The notes: generated by a model not told the origin, from the letters alone. A stretch of DNA of 7,254 bases from CAYOHP01 sp964403795 [NCBI: uncultured bacterium] (GCA_964403795.1 CAYOHP010000038.1:1-7254), one strand, 5' to 3'. Positions 1-6,578 are shown, counted from the first letter of the stretch. Made by a program: numbers and translations.

Positions 1-22
1 GCTCTCGGACATGCCAGACACA

Positions 23-65
23 CCGCTGCTCCCCCGGGGTGAACCCGGGGCGCTCCGGCTTCGCC
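23..65. repeat. GC-rich hairpin repeat, copy 1
   Basis: This 43-bp sequence is identical, base for base, to 118-160. Its core is a perfect inverted repeat, CCCCGGG (32-38), loop GTGAA, CCCGGGG (44-50), followed by CGCTCCGGCTTCGCC. There is no T-run on either side, so it is not a classical intrinsic terminator, though the hairpin could still slow transcription or protect an RNA end. It resembles short dispersed intergenic palindromes of the REP kind, but membership in a named family is not claimed. Confidence 0.85.
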
Positions 66-117
66 CGGTTCGTCTGCAGCTCACCCCAAGGGGTTCGCTC
101 GCGGGCCGGCTACGCCT

Positions 118-160
118 CCGCTGCTCCCCCGGGGTGAACCCGGGGCGCTCCGGCTTCGCC
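118..160. repeat. GC-rich hairpin repeat, copy 2
   Basis: This is an exact second copy of 23-65, offset by 95 bp, with its hairpin at 127-145 (7-bp stem, GTGAA loop). The upstream flank (CTCGCGGGC at 98-106, then GCCTC at 115-119) is also shared with the diverged copy at 3840-3896. That suggests the full unit is nearer 55-60 bp than 43, and that copy 1 has only the downstream part. It lies 110 bp before the preferred valS start. Confidence 0.85.
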
Positions 161-241
161 GAGGCAGGCTCCCCGCCCTTCTCGCCCGTTTCGTTCGGCC
201 GCGCACCCGAACCGACGGGCGCCGGCGGCGGCGGGATCCGC

Positions 242-247
242 TACGAT
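242..247 (+). promoter_or_regulatory. Possible valS -10 box (TACGAT)
   Basis: TACGAT matches 4 of 6 bases of the TATAAT consensus and lies 22 nt before the preferred valS start. It would give a short leader just long enough to carry the ribosome binding site. No convincing -35 TTGACA-like hexamer is seen 16-18 nt upstream, where the sequence is almost entirely G and C. Similar TACNNT boxes sit 24-25 nt before the starts of pepN and the sigma gene, which is the main reason to list it. It overlaps the alternative ATG at 246. Confidence 0.3.
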
Positions 248-255
248 GGCGGGGC

Positions 256-262
256 AAGGGAG
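256..262 (+). promoter_or_regulatory. Ribosome binding site deciding the valS start
   Basis: AAGGGAG ends 7 nt before the ATG at 270, ideal spacing for a Shine-Dalgarno sequence. The in-frame ATG at 246 has only weak purine sequence in front of it (GGGAT, at poor spacing), so 270 is preferred. Confidence 0.65.
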
Positions 263-269
263 CGAGCCC

Positions 270-3200
270 ATGAGCGAGGAGATCGAGAAGCACTACGAGC
301 CCGCCCGGGTCGAATCCGAGGTGACCCGCAGGTGGATCGAGGCCGGCGCCTACCGGGCCGTCCCCGATGGTCGCGCCCAGCGCTATGTGATCATGATGCC
401 GCTCCCCAACGTCACCGGTGCGCTCCACATGGGCCATGCGATGGACAACACCATGCAGGACCTGCTGACCCGGTGGCACCGGATGAAGGGCGCCAACACC
501 CTCTGGCAGCCGGGCACCGACCATGCCGGGATCGCCACCCAGGCGGTAGTCGAGAAGCGCCTCCTGGAACTCGAAGGCAAGACCCGCCTCGACATCGGAC
601 GCGAGGCCCTGGTCGCCCGCATCTGGCAGTGGAAGGACCAGTACCAGCAGCGGATCGTGAAGCAGCAGCAGGCCATGGGCTGCTCCTGCGACTGGGACCG
701 CCAGCGCTTCACCATGGACGCGGTCTGCTCACGGGCGGTGCGGGAGTGCTTCTTCCGGCTCTTCGGCGACGGCCTCATCTTCCGGGGCGACCGGCTGGTG
801 AACTGGGACTGCCACCTCGAGACCGCGGTGGCCGACGACGAGATCGTGACCGAGGAGGTCCAGGGCCACTTCTGGCACCTGGCCTATCCGGTGGTCGATC
901 CGTTGCCCGGGGAGCCCACCCGGGTGATCGTCGCCACCACCCGGCCCGAGACCATGCTGGGGGACACCGCCGTGGCGGTCCACCCGGACCCCGAGCAGGC
1001 TCTCCACGCCTGCCTGGACGCCGCCCGGGCCAAGCGGGCGGCCGCCTCCGACAAGGAGAAGGCCGAGGCCGAGGCCGAGGTGGCCCGCCTGGAGGCCCGG
1101 ATCGCCGGGGAACTCCCGGTGCTGGTCCGCCTCCGCGACATGGCCCGCGAGGGACGGCGGGTCATGCTCCCGCTCCAGGAGCGGGAGATCCCGCTGCTGC
1201 TGGACGAGTGGGCCAAGCCCGAGCTCGGGTCGGGCTGCGTCAAGATCACCCCGGCCCACGACCCCAACGACTACGAGGTCTGGCGGCGCCACCGGGACCG
1301 GATCGGGATCGTGAACATCCTGGCCTCCGACGGTCGCCTGAATTCGGCCGCCGGAGCCTACCAGGGTCTCGACCGCTTCGAGGCCCGCAAGCGGGTGGTG
1401 GCCGACCTCGAGGCCAGGGGACTCCTGGTCCGGGTCGAGGACCGGGTGATCCCGATCGGCCACTCGGACCGCTCCAAGACCCCCATCGAGCCCTGGCTCT
1501 CGAAGCAGTGGTTCGTCCGCATGGCCGACGTCGCCACCCCGGGGGGCCTGGTCATGGGCCGCGGTACCGCCAAGGAACACCGCTCTCCCGGCCTCGCCCA
1601 GGCGGCCATCGACGCAGTGCAGAAGGACTGGCGCTCGCCGTCGGGCCGGAACCTCACCTTCCACCCCGATTCGGAGCGCTACGCCGGGATGTACCTGGCC
1701 TGGCTCTCCGAGAAGCGCGACTGGTGCATCAGCCGGCAACTCTGGTGGGGCCACCGCATCCCGGTGTGGCGGACCGAGGTGGACGCCACCGGGCTGCATG
1801 CCTTCGTCCACCTGGCCCGGGGCCTGGAAGGTCCCGACTGCCACGCCCGGATCCTGGCCCCCGACGGCACCGCCCATGCCCTCTCGGCCTTCGAATCCGA
1901 GCTCTCGAGCGCGACCCGGGGCCCCTTCGAGGTGCAGCTCTGTTTCCGGGTGGAAGGCGGGGAGGCGACGCCCCAGGCCGCCAACCTGATCTCACGATTC
2001 GGACTCGCCCAGGACCCCGACGTCCTGGACACCTGGTTCAGCTCGGCCCTCTGGCCGCTCTCCACGCTGGGTTGGCCCGACCCGGGTTCGGCCTCGGTAG
2101 GCGCCGGACAGAGCCCGCTGGGCGCCGCCCCGGACCGCCCCGATTCGCTCTCCTACTACTACCCGGGGTCATGCCTGGTCACGGGCAGGGACATCGTGAC
2201 CCTGTGGGTCGCCCGCATGGTGGTGATGGGTCTCTATCTCGAGGGCGACGTGCCCTTCCACCACTCGTTCATCCACGCCAACATCCTCGACGGCAAGGGC
2301 GAGAAGATGTCGAAGTCGAAGGGCAACGGCATCGACCCCGTCGACGTGATCGACCGCTACGGGGCCGACGCCCTGCGCTACGTGCTCTGCGACATGCAGA
2401 CCGGGACCCAGGACATCCGGCTCCCGGTGCAGGCGGTCTCGCCCTACACCGGGAACCTCGTCGACCTGGCCACCGCCAAGCACGGGCGGACCATCTTCAG
2501 CTACCTCTGCCCCGACTCGGGCAAGGAGTTCGACGTGCTCGGGACCCTCGACGGGGTGCCCCGGGCCACCCTGGTGAGCGACCGGTTCGACGTCGGCAAG
2601 GCCGTCTGCACCAAGCTCTGGAACGCCGCCCGCTTCGCCTTCATGGCCTTGGGCGACCGCCACGAAGCGCCGCTGCCGGCGCTCTCCGAGCTCGCCGCCG
2701 AGGACCGCTTCGTCCTGTCGCGGCTGGTCCGCACCATCGAGACCGTCGAGACCGGGCTCCTGGCCTACAACCCCTCGGCTGCGGTGGGAGCGGTCCGGGA
2801 CTTCTTCTGGGGCGACGTCTGCGACTGGTACCTCGAACTCGTGAAGCCGCGCCTCAAGGACGAGTCCCGTGCCCCGCTGGCCCGCTCGGTGCTGGCCACG
2901 GTCCTCGACCAGGTGCTCCGGCTCTTCCATCCCTTCATGCCGTTCCTGACCGAGGAGCTCTGGAGGCTCCTGGGGGAGAAGGCGCCGCGACGCGGCATCG
3001 GGTCGCCGCTCGAGACCGGGAGCCTGCTGATCCTGGCCCCATGGCCCTCGGCGAAGTCCGAGTGGCGGTCCGACCAGGTCGAAGGCGACTTCGTGCGCCT
3101 CAAGGAAGTGGTGCGGGCGATCCGGGACCTCAGGAGCCGCTACCAGGTGCCGCCCAAGGAGCGCCTGGTGGCGGTGGCCAAGGCCCGGGGCGAAGCGGCC

Positions 3201-3542
3201 CGCCTGCTCTCCGGCCTCGAGGAGCACCTGAAGAGCCAGGCGGGGCTCGCCAGCCTGGTGGTGGCCGAGAGCCCGGAGAAGCCGGCGCGGGCGGCGGTGG
3301 CGGTCACCGGCGACGTCGAGATCTGGCTCGCCGACGTGCTCGATCCCGAGAAGGAGCGCTCCCGGCTGGAGAAGCAGCGGGAGAAGCTCGAGAAGCAGCT
3401 CGCCGCCTCGGAGAAGAAGCTCTCGAACCCCGGCTTCGTGGACCGGGCCCCGGCCGAACTGGTGGCCGCCGAGAAGGCCCGGGTCGACGAGGCGCGCCAT
3501 CAGCTCCGGGCCGTGGAAGCCGGCCTGGCGGAGCTCTCCTGA
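270..3542 (+). CDS. valS: Valine--tRNA ligase (ValRS), enlarged form
   Basis: Class I aminoacyl-tRNA synthetase that attaches valine to tRNA-Val in the cytoplasm using ATP and hydrolyses mischarged Thr-tRNA in its CP1 editing domain. Numbered from the ATG at 270 (1090 residues): class I HIGH-type motif HMGH at 53-56 within PLPNVTGALHMGHAM; editing-domain motifs TTRPET (223-228) and GCVKITPAHD (322-331); WWGHRIP at about 492; DVLDTWFSS at about 584; intact KMSKS at 679-683; anticodon-binding helical domain from about 771; and a Lys/Glu-rich C-terminal coiled-coil arm (about 1027-1088) typical of ValRS. Usual bacterial length is about 860-950, so roughly 150 residues are extra. They sit in three places: about 243-294, about 502-581 and about 718-770. 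The last resembles an eroded zinc ribbon. The start at 270 is chosen for its AAGGGAG site; ATG 246 would add 8 residues. The acylphosphatase gene begins 2 nt after the stop. Confidence 0.97.
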   Translation: MSEEIEKHYEPARVESEVTRRWIEAGAYRAVPDGRAQRYVIMMPLPNVTGALHMGHAMDNTMQDLLTRWHRMKGANTLWQPGTDHAGIATQAVVEKRLLELEGKTRLDIGREALVARIWQWKDQYQQRIVKQQQAMGCSCDWDRQRFTMDAVCSRAVRECFFRLFGDGLIFRGDRLVNWDCHLETAVADDEIVTEEVQGHFWHLAYPVVDPLPGEPTRVIVATTRPETMLGDTAVAVHPDPEQALHACLDAARAKRAAASDKEKAEAEAEVARLEARIAGELPVLVRLRDMAREGRRVMLPLQEREIPLLLDEWAKPELGSGCVKITPAHDPNDYEVWRRHRDRIGIVNILASDGRLNSAAGAYQGLDRFEARKRVVADLEARGLLVRVEDRVIPIGHSDRSKTPIEPWLSKQWFVRMADVATPGGLVMGRGTAKEHRSPGLAQAAIDAVQKDWRSPSGRNLTFHPDSERYAGMYLAWLSEKRDWCISRQLWWGHRIPVWRTEVDATGLHAFVHLARGLEGPDCHARILAPDGTAHALSAFESELSSATRGPFEVQLCFRVEGGEATPQAANLISRFGLAQDPDVLDTWFSSALWPLSTLGWPDPGSASVGAGQSPLGAAPDRPDSLSYYYPGSCLVTGRDIVTLWVARMVVMGLYLEGDVPFHHSFIHANILDGKGEKMSKSKGNGIDPVDVIDRYGADALRYVLCDMQTGTQDIRLPVQAVSPYTGNLVDLATAKHGRTIFSYLCPDSGKEFDVLGTLDGVPRATLVSDRFDVGKAVCTKLWNAARFAFMALGDRHEAPLPALSELAAEDRFVLSRLVRTIETVETGLLAYNPSAAVGAVRDFFWGDVCDWYLELVKPRLKDESRAPLARSVLATVLDQVLRLFHPFMPFLTEELWRLLGEKAPRRGIGSPLETGSLLILAPWPSAKSEWRSDQVEGDFVRLKEVVRAIRDLRSRYQVPPKERLVAVAKARGEAARLLSGLEEHLKSQAGLASLVVAESPEKPARAAVAVTGDVEIWLADVLDPEKERSRLEKQREKLEKQLAASEKKLSNPGFVDRAPAELVAAEKARVDEARHQLRAVEAGLAELS

Positions 3543-3544
3543 CG

Positions 3545-3826
3545 GTGATCGCCCGACGCTACCTGGTCCGGGGGGTGGTTCAGGGGGTCGGCTTCCGGTG
3601 GCACACCCGCCAGATGGGGCAGTCGCTGGACCTCGCCGGCTGGGTCCGGAACCTCCCGGACGGGAGGGTCGAGGCATGGGCCGCCGGCCCCGAGCACGCG
3701 ATCGCCCGCTTCGAGGGCTTCCTGTCGGAGGGACCCGCCTCGGCGGTGGTCGAGGAGGTGCTGGCCGCTCCCCTGGGGGAGGAGGAGGCAGCGGGCCTCC
3801 CGCACCCCTTCGGGGTGTGGCGCTGA
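3545..3826 (+). CDS. acyP: Acylphosphatase
   Basis: Small cytosolic enzyme that hydrolyses the carboxyl-phosphate bond of acyl phosphates such as acetyl phosphate or 1,3-bisphosphoglycerate; its physiological role in bacteria is poorly settled. The 93-residue product has the usual family length and one alpha/beta ferredoxin-like domain. The phosphate-binding loop GVVQGVGFRW (10-19) supplies catalytic Arg18, and GWVRNLPDG (32-40) supplies catalytic Asn36. The 18-residue Arg-Asn spacing matches the family. The proposed start is GTG 3545, 2 nt after the valS stop, with GGAG at 3530-3533 inside the end of valS serving as a somewhat distant (11 nt) ribosome site. This arrangement suggests translation coupled to valS. 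The same reading frame stays open far upstream through valS, but that part is a frame shadow. E. coli calls its homologue yccX. Confidence 0.93.
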   Translation: MIARRYLVRGVVQGVGFRWHTRQMGQSLDLAGWVRNLPDGRVEAWAAGPEHAIARFEGFLSEGPASAVVEEVLAAPLGEEEAAGLPHPFGVWR

Positions 3827-3906
3827 CCTAGTGTCCCGTCTCGCGGGCGAACTCCGCCTCGCTGCTTCCCCGGGCAGAGCCCGGGGCGCTCCGGCTGCGC
3901 TCGCTC
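3827..3906. other. Convergent intergenic gap filled by a repeat
   Basis: Eighty bases separate the ends of the convergent acyP and pepN genes. Apart from about 13 bases after the acyP stop, the whole gap is the diverged third copy of the hairpin repeat, and it runs right up to the pepN stop codon. A small extra hairpin, CCCG-TCTCG-CGGG, lies at 3835-3847. No T-run follows either hairpin on either strand, so a standard intrinsic terminator is not apparent, although the hairpins may serve both transcripts. Confidence 0.6.
3840..3896. repeat. GC-rich hairpin repeat, diverged copy 3
   Basis: It shares CTCGCGGGC, GCCTC, GCTGCT, both hairpin arms and CGCTCCGGCT, in the same order, with 98-155. The hairpin is at 3868-3886: CCCCGGGC, loop AGA, GCCCGGGG, an 8-bp stem against 7 bp in copies 1 and 2. 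The five central bases differ completely (CAGAG instead of GTGAA) while both seven-base arms are unchanged, so the pairing is conserved and the loop is not. The right flank then departs (GCGCTCGCTCC instead of TCGCC). Confidence 0.75.
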
Positions 3907-6459
3907 CTAGCCGAGGCTCCTGGAGCGGAGGGCTTCCTCCAGCTCGGCGCTGGCTTCGAGCAGGCCTCGGCGAACCGAGGGGAGCAGGACCGCGTCGCTC
4001 TCCAGGAGATGCCGCGCCGCCGCGAGGGTGGAGGCCGTCACCGGGAACCATGGGAAGAGCTCGGAGGTGAAGGCCTTGGCGAAGGGGCGGTTCCGCTCCT
4101 CCGAGATCCTGGGGAGCGCTTCCAGATAGGCGGAAGCGAAACGCTCCAGGACCGCCCCCTGATGGACCCACTGGAAGCCCTTCATGGCTTCCCGGAGTCG
4201 ATCGAGGGGTGCTTCCCGGTCCTCGAGGAAGCGGGCGAAGACGCGTTCCTTCACGTCCGGATCCGGGCTCGCGGCCTGGCACTTCAGGCTGGCGGTCCGG
4301 GCCCGTTCGCCGGGATCCCGCTCCATCTCGGAGGCCAGCAGCGACGCTGCCCGGTCGTGCCCGTGGGCGAAGAGGCGCAGGATGGCGGCGTGGCGCCGGT
4401 CCGGATCGCCGGAGAGCCAGGCCAGCGGGTCGGGAGGCCGCGCCACCACGGCAGCCAGCTCGTCGAGGCGCACCGGATCCCGGCTCCAGGCCACCAGATG
4501 GTCGAACCAGACCCGGTCCCCGTCGGTTCCGGGCCGGGTCGCCTCCAGGCGCTCCCGCGCCAGGGCGGCAAGCCGGGGGATCCATGCGTCCCGGCCCTGG
4601 TCCTCGAGGAACAGGTCGACGACCGAGACCAAGGGTTCGAGCCAGGCCGCCAGGGAGGCGGCCCGGGTCTCGGCTCCGGCCACCTCCAGGAACAGGTCGG
4701 GGAGGTCGGCGGCGGGTCTCCGCCCGGATCGGATCTCGTAGCCGTACTGGGCGAAGAGGGTGAGGCGCAGGTGGGGATCCGGGATCTCCCGGAAGTCCCT
4801 CCGGCAACGGGCCGCCGAGGCCGGGTCGAGGAGCACCCGGGCCGCCGCATGGTCGCCGTAGTCGAGGTGGATCAGGGCCGGCGCCCGGGTTCCTTGCAGG
4901 GCCTCGACCCGGGTGGTCTCGCGATCGACCACCACCTCGATCCGCCGGGGCTCGGGACCCAGCCTTCCCGAGGGGTCGTCCTCGTAGACCGCGAGCGAGA
5001 GCCTATGGGGACGGTCGGCAGGGTCCCCTGAGGCCACCTTTCGCCGGATGAGGACGCTTTGCGCCAGGCCTTCCTCGATCTCGAGTTCGGCCTGGAGCTC
5101 GTCGCACCCGGAGGTCCCGAGCCAGGCCGAGGCCCAGCCCGAGAGATCGCGGCCCGCCACCCGCGACAGGGTCTTCAGGAACCCCGCGGTGCCCGCCGCC
5201 TGCCAGGCGAATTCCTGGAGGAAGGCAGCCACGCCGCGCCGGAAGGTCTCGCTCCCCAGCCAGGAAGCGAGCTGCTTCAGGACCGCCGCGCCTTTGCCGT
5301 AGGTGATCCCGTCGAAGTTGGCGCCCCCGACATCGGTGTCCGGGACCTCGCCGAGGATGGGATGGCGCGAGGGGAGCTCGTCCTGGCGCAGACCCCAGGC
5401 CTTCATCCGGTCCTGGAAGGTGGCCCAGGCGTCCCGGAAGCGGGTCGCCCGGGTCAGTGCCACGAAGGCCATGTAGCTGGCGAAACCTTCCTTCAGCCAG
5501 GTCTCGTCCCACCAGCGGATCGCCACCAGATCCCCGAACCACATGTGGGCCATCTCGTGGAGCACGGTCTCGGCCCGGCGCTCCCGCTCGGCCTCGGTGG
5601 GCGGGTGGCGGTAGAGGTAGCGGTCGGCGTTCAGCATCACGCAGCCCACGTTCTCCATGGCGCCGATGTTGAACTGGGGGACGAAGACCTGGTCGTACTT
5701 GGGGAAGGGGTAGGGACGTTCGAACCAGCCCGGGAAGAAATCGAACCCCTGGCGGGTCACCTCGAAGATCTCGCCGGAGTCCATGTGGGGCGCCAGCGAC
5801 TGGGTCGTGAACAAGCGGGAGGGGACCCGGGCCCCGGGATCGACCCAGCAGGCGAAGGGTCCGGCCGCCAGCGCCAGGAGGTAGGTCGAGAACGTCCCCA
5901 GGCGCTCGAAGCGGTGGAGGCGGGAGCCGCCCTGGTCCCGGGTCGAGAGCACCCGGCCGTTGCCCACCACCATCCAGTCGGCAGGCGCCAGGACCTCGAG
6001 TTCGAAATGGGCCCGGAGGTCGGGCTGGTCGAAGCAGGGGAAGAGCCGGTTGGCGTCGAAGGGCTCGAAGTGGGTGAAGAGGTAGTGCCGCCCGTCGGCG
6101 GGATCCACGACTTCATGGAGGCCGGCCCCGTCGTGGTCATAGGCGCTGGCGAACTCCACCAGGACCCGGTTCTCGCCCTCCTCGAATCGAGAGGGGTCGA
6201 GGGCGATGCGGTGGCCGTCGAAGCACGACGCGGGGGCGAGCGCCTCGCCGTTCACGACCAGCCGGGAGACCTCGCGGCCGGAATAGTCGAGATGCAATCC
6301 GGGGACGGGTGCCGCCAGCCGGAACCGGATCTCGACCCGACCCCGGTAGCTGGCGGCGGGGGCCAGCTCCAGGCCGAGCCGGTACTCGGGGTCGGCCACC
6401 GCCTGCGATCGGGCCCGGGCCTCCTCGGCCCTGAGGATCGACACCTTCATCGAGGGCAC
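3907..6459 (-). CDS. pepN: Aminopeptidase N, M1 family (Streptomyces lividans type)
   Basis: Zinc metallo-aminopeptidase that removes N-terminal residues from peptides, probably in the cytosol during peptide turnover; no signal peptide or membrane segment is visible. The 850-residue length fits the S. lividans-type PepN (about 850-860). Order: N-terminal beta domain (about 1-190); catalytic domain with the substrate-anchoring GAMEN motif at 266-270, zinc site HEMAH at 301-305 and third zinc ligand Glu324 in WLKEGFA, and the transition-state tyrosine Tyr387 in GITYGKGAA; a small beta domain (about 450-525); and an ERAP1_C-like helical domain (about 535-840). All key catalytic residues are present. 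The start is GTG 6459, with GGGGGGAG ending 8 nt upstream; ATG 6450 would sit 17 nt from that site and is less likely. It is divergent from the sigma gene and converges on acyP. Substrate preference cannot be read from sequence. Confidence 0.95.
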   Translation of the reverse strand: MPSMKVSILRAEEARARSQAVADPEYRLGLELAPAASYRGRVEIRFRLAAPVPGLHLDYSGREVSRLVVNGEALAPASCFDGHRIALDPSRFEEGENRVLVEFASAYDHDGAGLHEVVDPADGRHYLFTHFEPFDANRLFPCFDQPDLRAHFELEVLAPADWMVVGNGRVLSTRDQGGSRLHRFERLGTFSTYLLALAAGPFACWVDPGARVPSRLFTTQSLAPHMDSGEIFEVTRQGFDFFPGWFERPYPFPKYDQVFVPQFNIGAMENVGCVMLNADRYLYRHPPTEAERERRAETVLHEMAHMWFGDLVAIRWWDETWLKEGFASYMAFVALTRATRFRDAWATFQDRMKAWGLRQDELPSRHPILGEVPDTDVGGANFDGITYGKGAAVLKQLASWLGSETFRRGVAAFLQEFAWQAAGTAGFLKTLSRVAGRDLSGWASAWLGTSGCDELQAELEIEEGLAQSVLIRRKVASGDPADRPHRLSLAVYEDDPSGRLGPEPRRIEVVVDRETTRVEALQGTRAPALIHLDYGDHAAARVLLDPASAARCRRDFREIPDPHLRLTLFAQYGYEIRSGRRPAADLPDLFLEVAGAETRAASLAAWLEPLVSVVDLFLEDQGRDAWIPRLAALARERLEATRPGTDGDRVWFDHLVAWSRDPVRLDELAAVVARPPDPLAWLSGDPDRRHAAILRLFAHGHDRAASLLASEMERDPGERARTASLKCQAASPDPDVKERVFARFLEDREAPLDRLREAMKGFQWVHQGAVLERFASAYLEALPRISEERNRPFAKAFTSELFPWFPVTASTLAAARHLLESDAVLLPSVRRGLLEASAELEEALRSRSLG

Positions 6460-6483
6460 CCACTGGTCTCCCCCCGGGATCGG

Positions 6484-6489
6484 ACTGTA
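6484..6489 (-). promoter_or_regulatory. Possible pepN -10 box (TACAGT)
   Basis: Read on the minus strand, TACAGT matches 4 of 6 consensus bases and lies 24 nt before the GTG start of pepN, leaving a leader of about 17 nt that includes the ribosome site. It overlaps the left arm of the inverted repeat at 6487-6510. No -35 box is recognisable. Confidence 0.3.
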
Positions 6490-6510
6490 CTCCCGGGCGA
6501 CGGGGTGTAC
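6487..6510. promoter_or_regulatory. Imperfect inverted repeat, possible operator
   Basis: GTACTCCC (6487-6494) and GGGTGTAC (6503-6510) pair at 7 of 8 positions across an 8-bp spacer. This is the size and symmetry of a site for a dimeric regulator, and the left arm covers part of the possible pepN -10 box, as a repressor site might. It could equally be chance in a sequence rich in G and C runs, although the GTAC ends are not explained by base composition alone. No candidate regulator other than the sigma factor is visible nearby. Confidence 0.3.
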
Positions 6511-6551
6511 CCGAGCGGAGCGAGCGGGGGGGTCGAGGGCGAGGCCCGCGG

Positions 6552-6557
6552 TACGCT
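6552..6557 (+). promoter_or_regulatory. Possible sigma-gene -10 box (TACGCT)
   Basis: TACGCT lies 25 nt before GTG 6583. It matches only 3 of 6 bases of the standard consensus but keeps the TA...T frame. Its surroundings (GGTACGCTCG) resemble those of the valS box (GCTACGATGG). There is no convincing -35 element. Confidence 0.25.
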
Positions 6558-6572
6558 CGATCGCGAAGGATC

Positions 6573-6578
6573 AGGAGG
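6573..6578 (+). promoter_or_regulatory. Ribosome binding site of the sigma gene
   Basis: A complete AGGAGG lies 4 nt before GTG 6583. The spacing is short, but the strength of the match, and the absence of any in-frame ATG until well inside the sigma-2 region, settle the start at this GTG. Confidence 0.65.

Larger units (their letters stand above)
1..245. other. Non-coding, repeat-bearing region upstream of valS
   Basis: I find no convincing gene here. Reading frames that stay open show no consistent G/C preference at third positions and no homology I recognise. The region holds two exact copies of a 43-bp GC-rich repeat (23-65 and 118-160), each with a hairpin, and between them a smaller palindrome at 83-94 (ACCCC-AA-GGGGT). 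Bases 161-241 look like plain GC-rich leader before a possible -10 box at 242-247. The first 20 or so bases could be the tip of a neighbouring gene, but too little is visible to tell. Confidence 0.6.

Noticed and set aside
1-12. Minus-strand ATG at 12-10 (M-S-E-S) as the start of a divergent gene leaving the window
   Set aside because: Only four codons are visible and no ribosome site lies at suitable spacing. It is possible but unsupported.
23-160. CRISPR array
   Set aside because: There are only two nearby copies, with a 52-bp interval between them, a GC-only palindrome and no cas genes. It fits an intergenic repeat better.
246-269. Upstream ATG for valS
   Set aside because: It has a poor ribosome site and overlaps the possible -10 box; ATG 270 has AAGGGAG at 7 nt. 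It cannot be fully excluded.
163-269. T-box or other riboswitch controlling valS
   Set aside because: There is no T-box consensus sequence or antiterminator arrangement, and too little leader if transcription starts near 254.
11-3544. A 1271-codon plus-strand frame that runs through the whole of valS into acylphosphatase
   Set aside because: Only the last 93 codons encode a recognisable protein. The rest is Pro/Arg/Gly-rich translation of the shifted valS sequence, open because stop codons are rare at this GC content.
2169-3677. A 502-codon minus-strand frame antisense to the end of valS
   Set aside because: It is a mirror of valS codon usage; its Pro/Gly/Arg/His-rich product has no recognisable domain, and the opposite strand is clearly coding.
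3500-4807. A 435-codon minus-strand frame crossing acyP, the gap and pepN
   Set aside because: It overlaps two real genes in other frames and reads through the intergenic repeat, giving an Arg/Pro/Gly-rich product.
6448-6450. ATG start for pepN three codons inside
   Set aside because: The only good Shine-Dalgarno sequence is 17 nt away, but it is 8 nt from the GTG at 6459.
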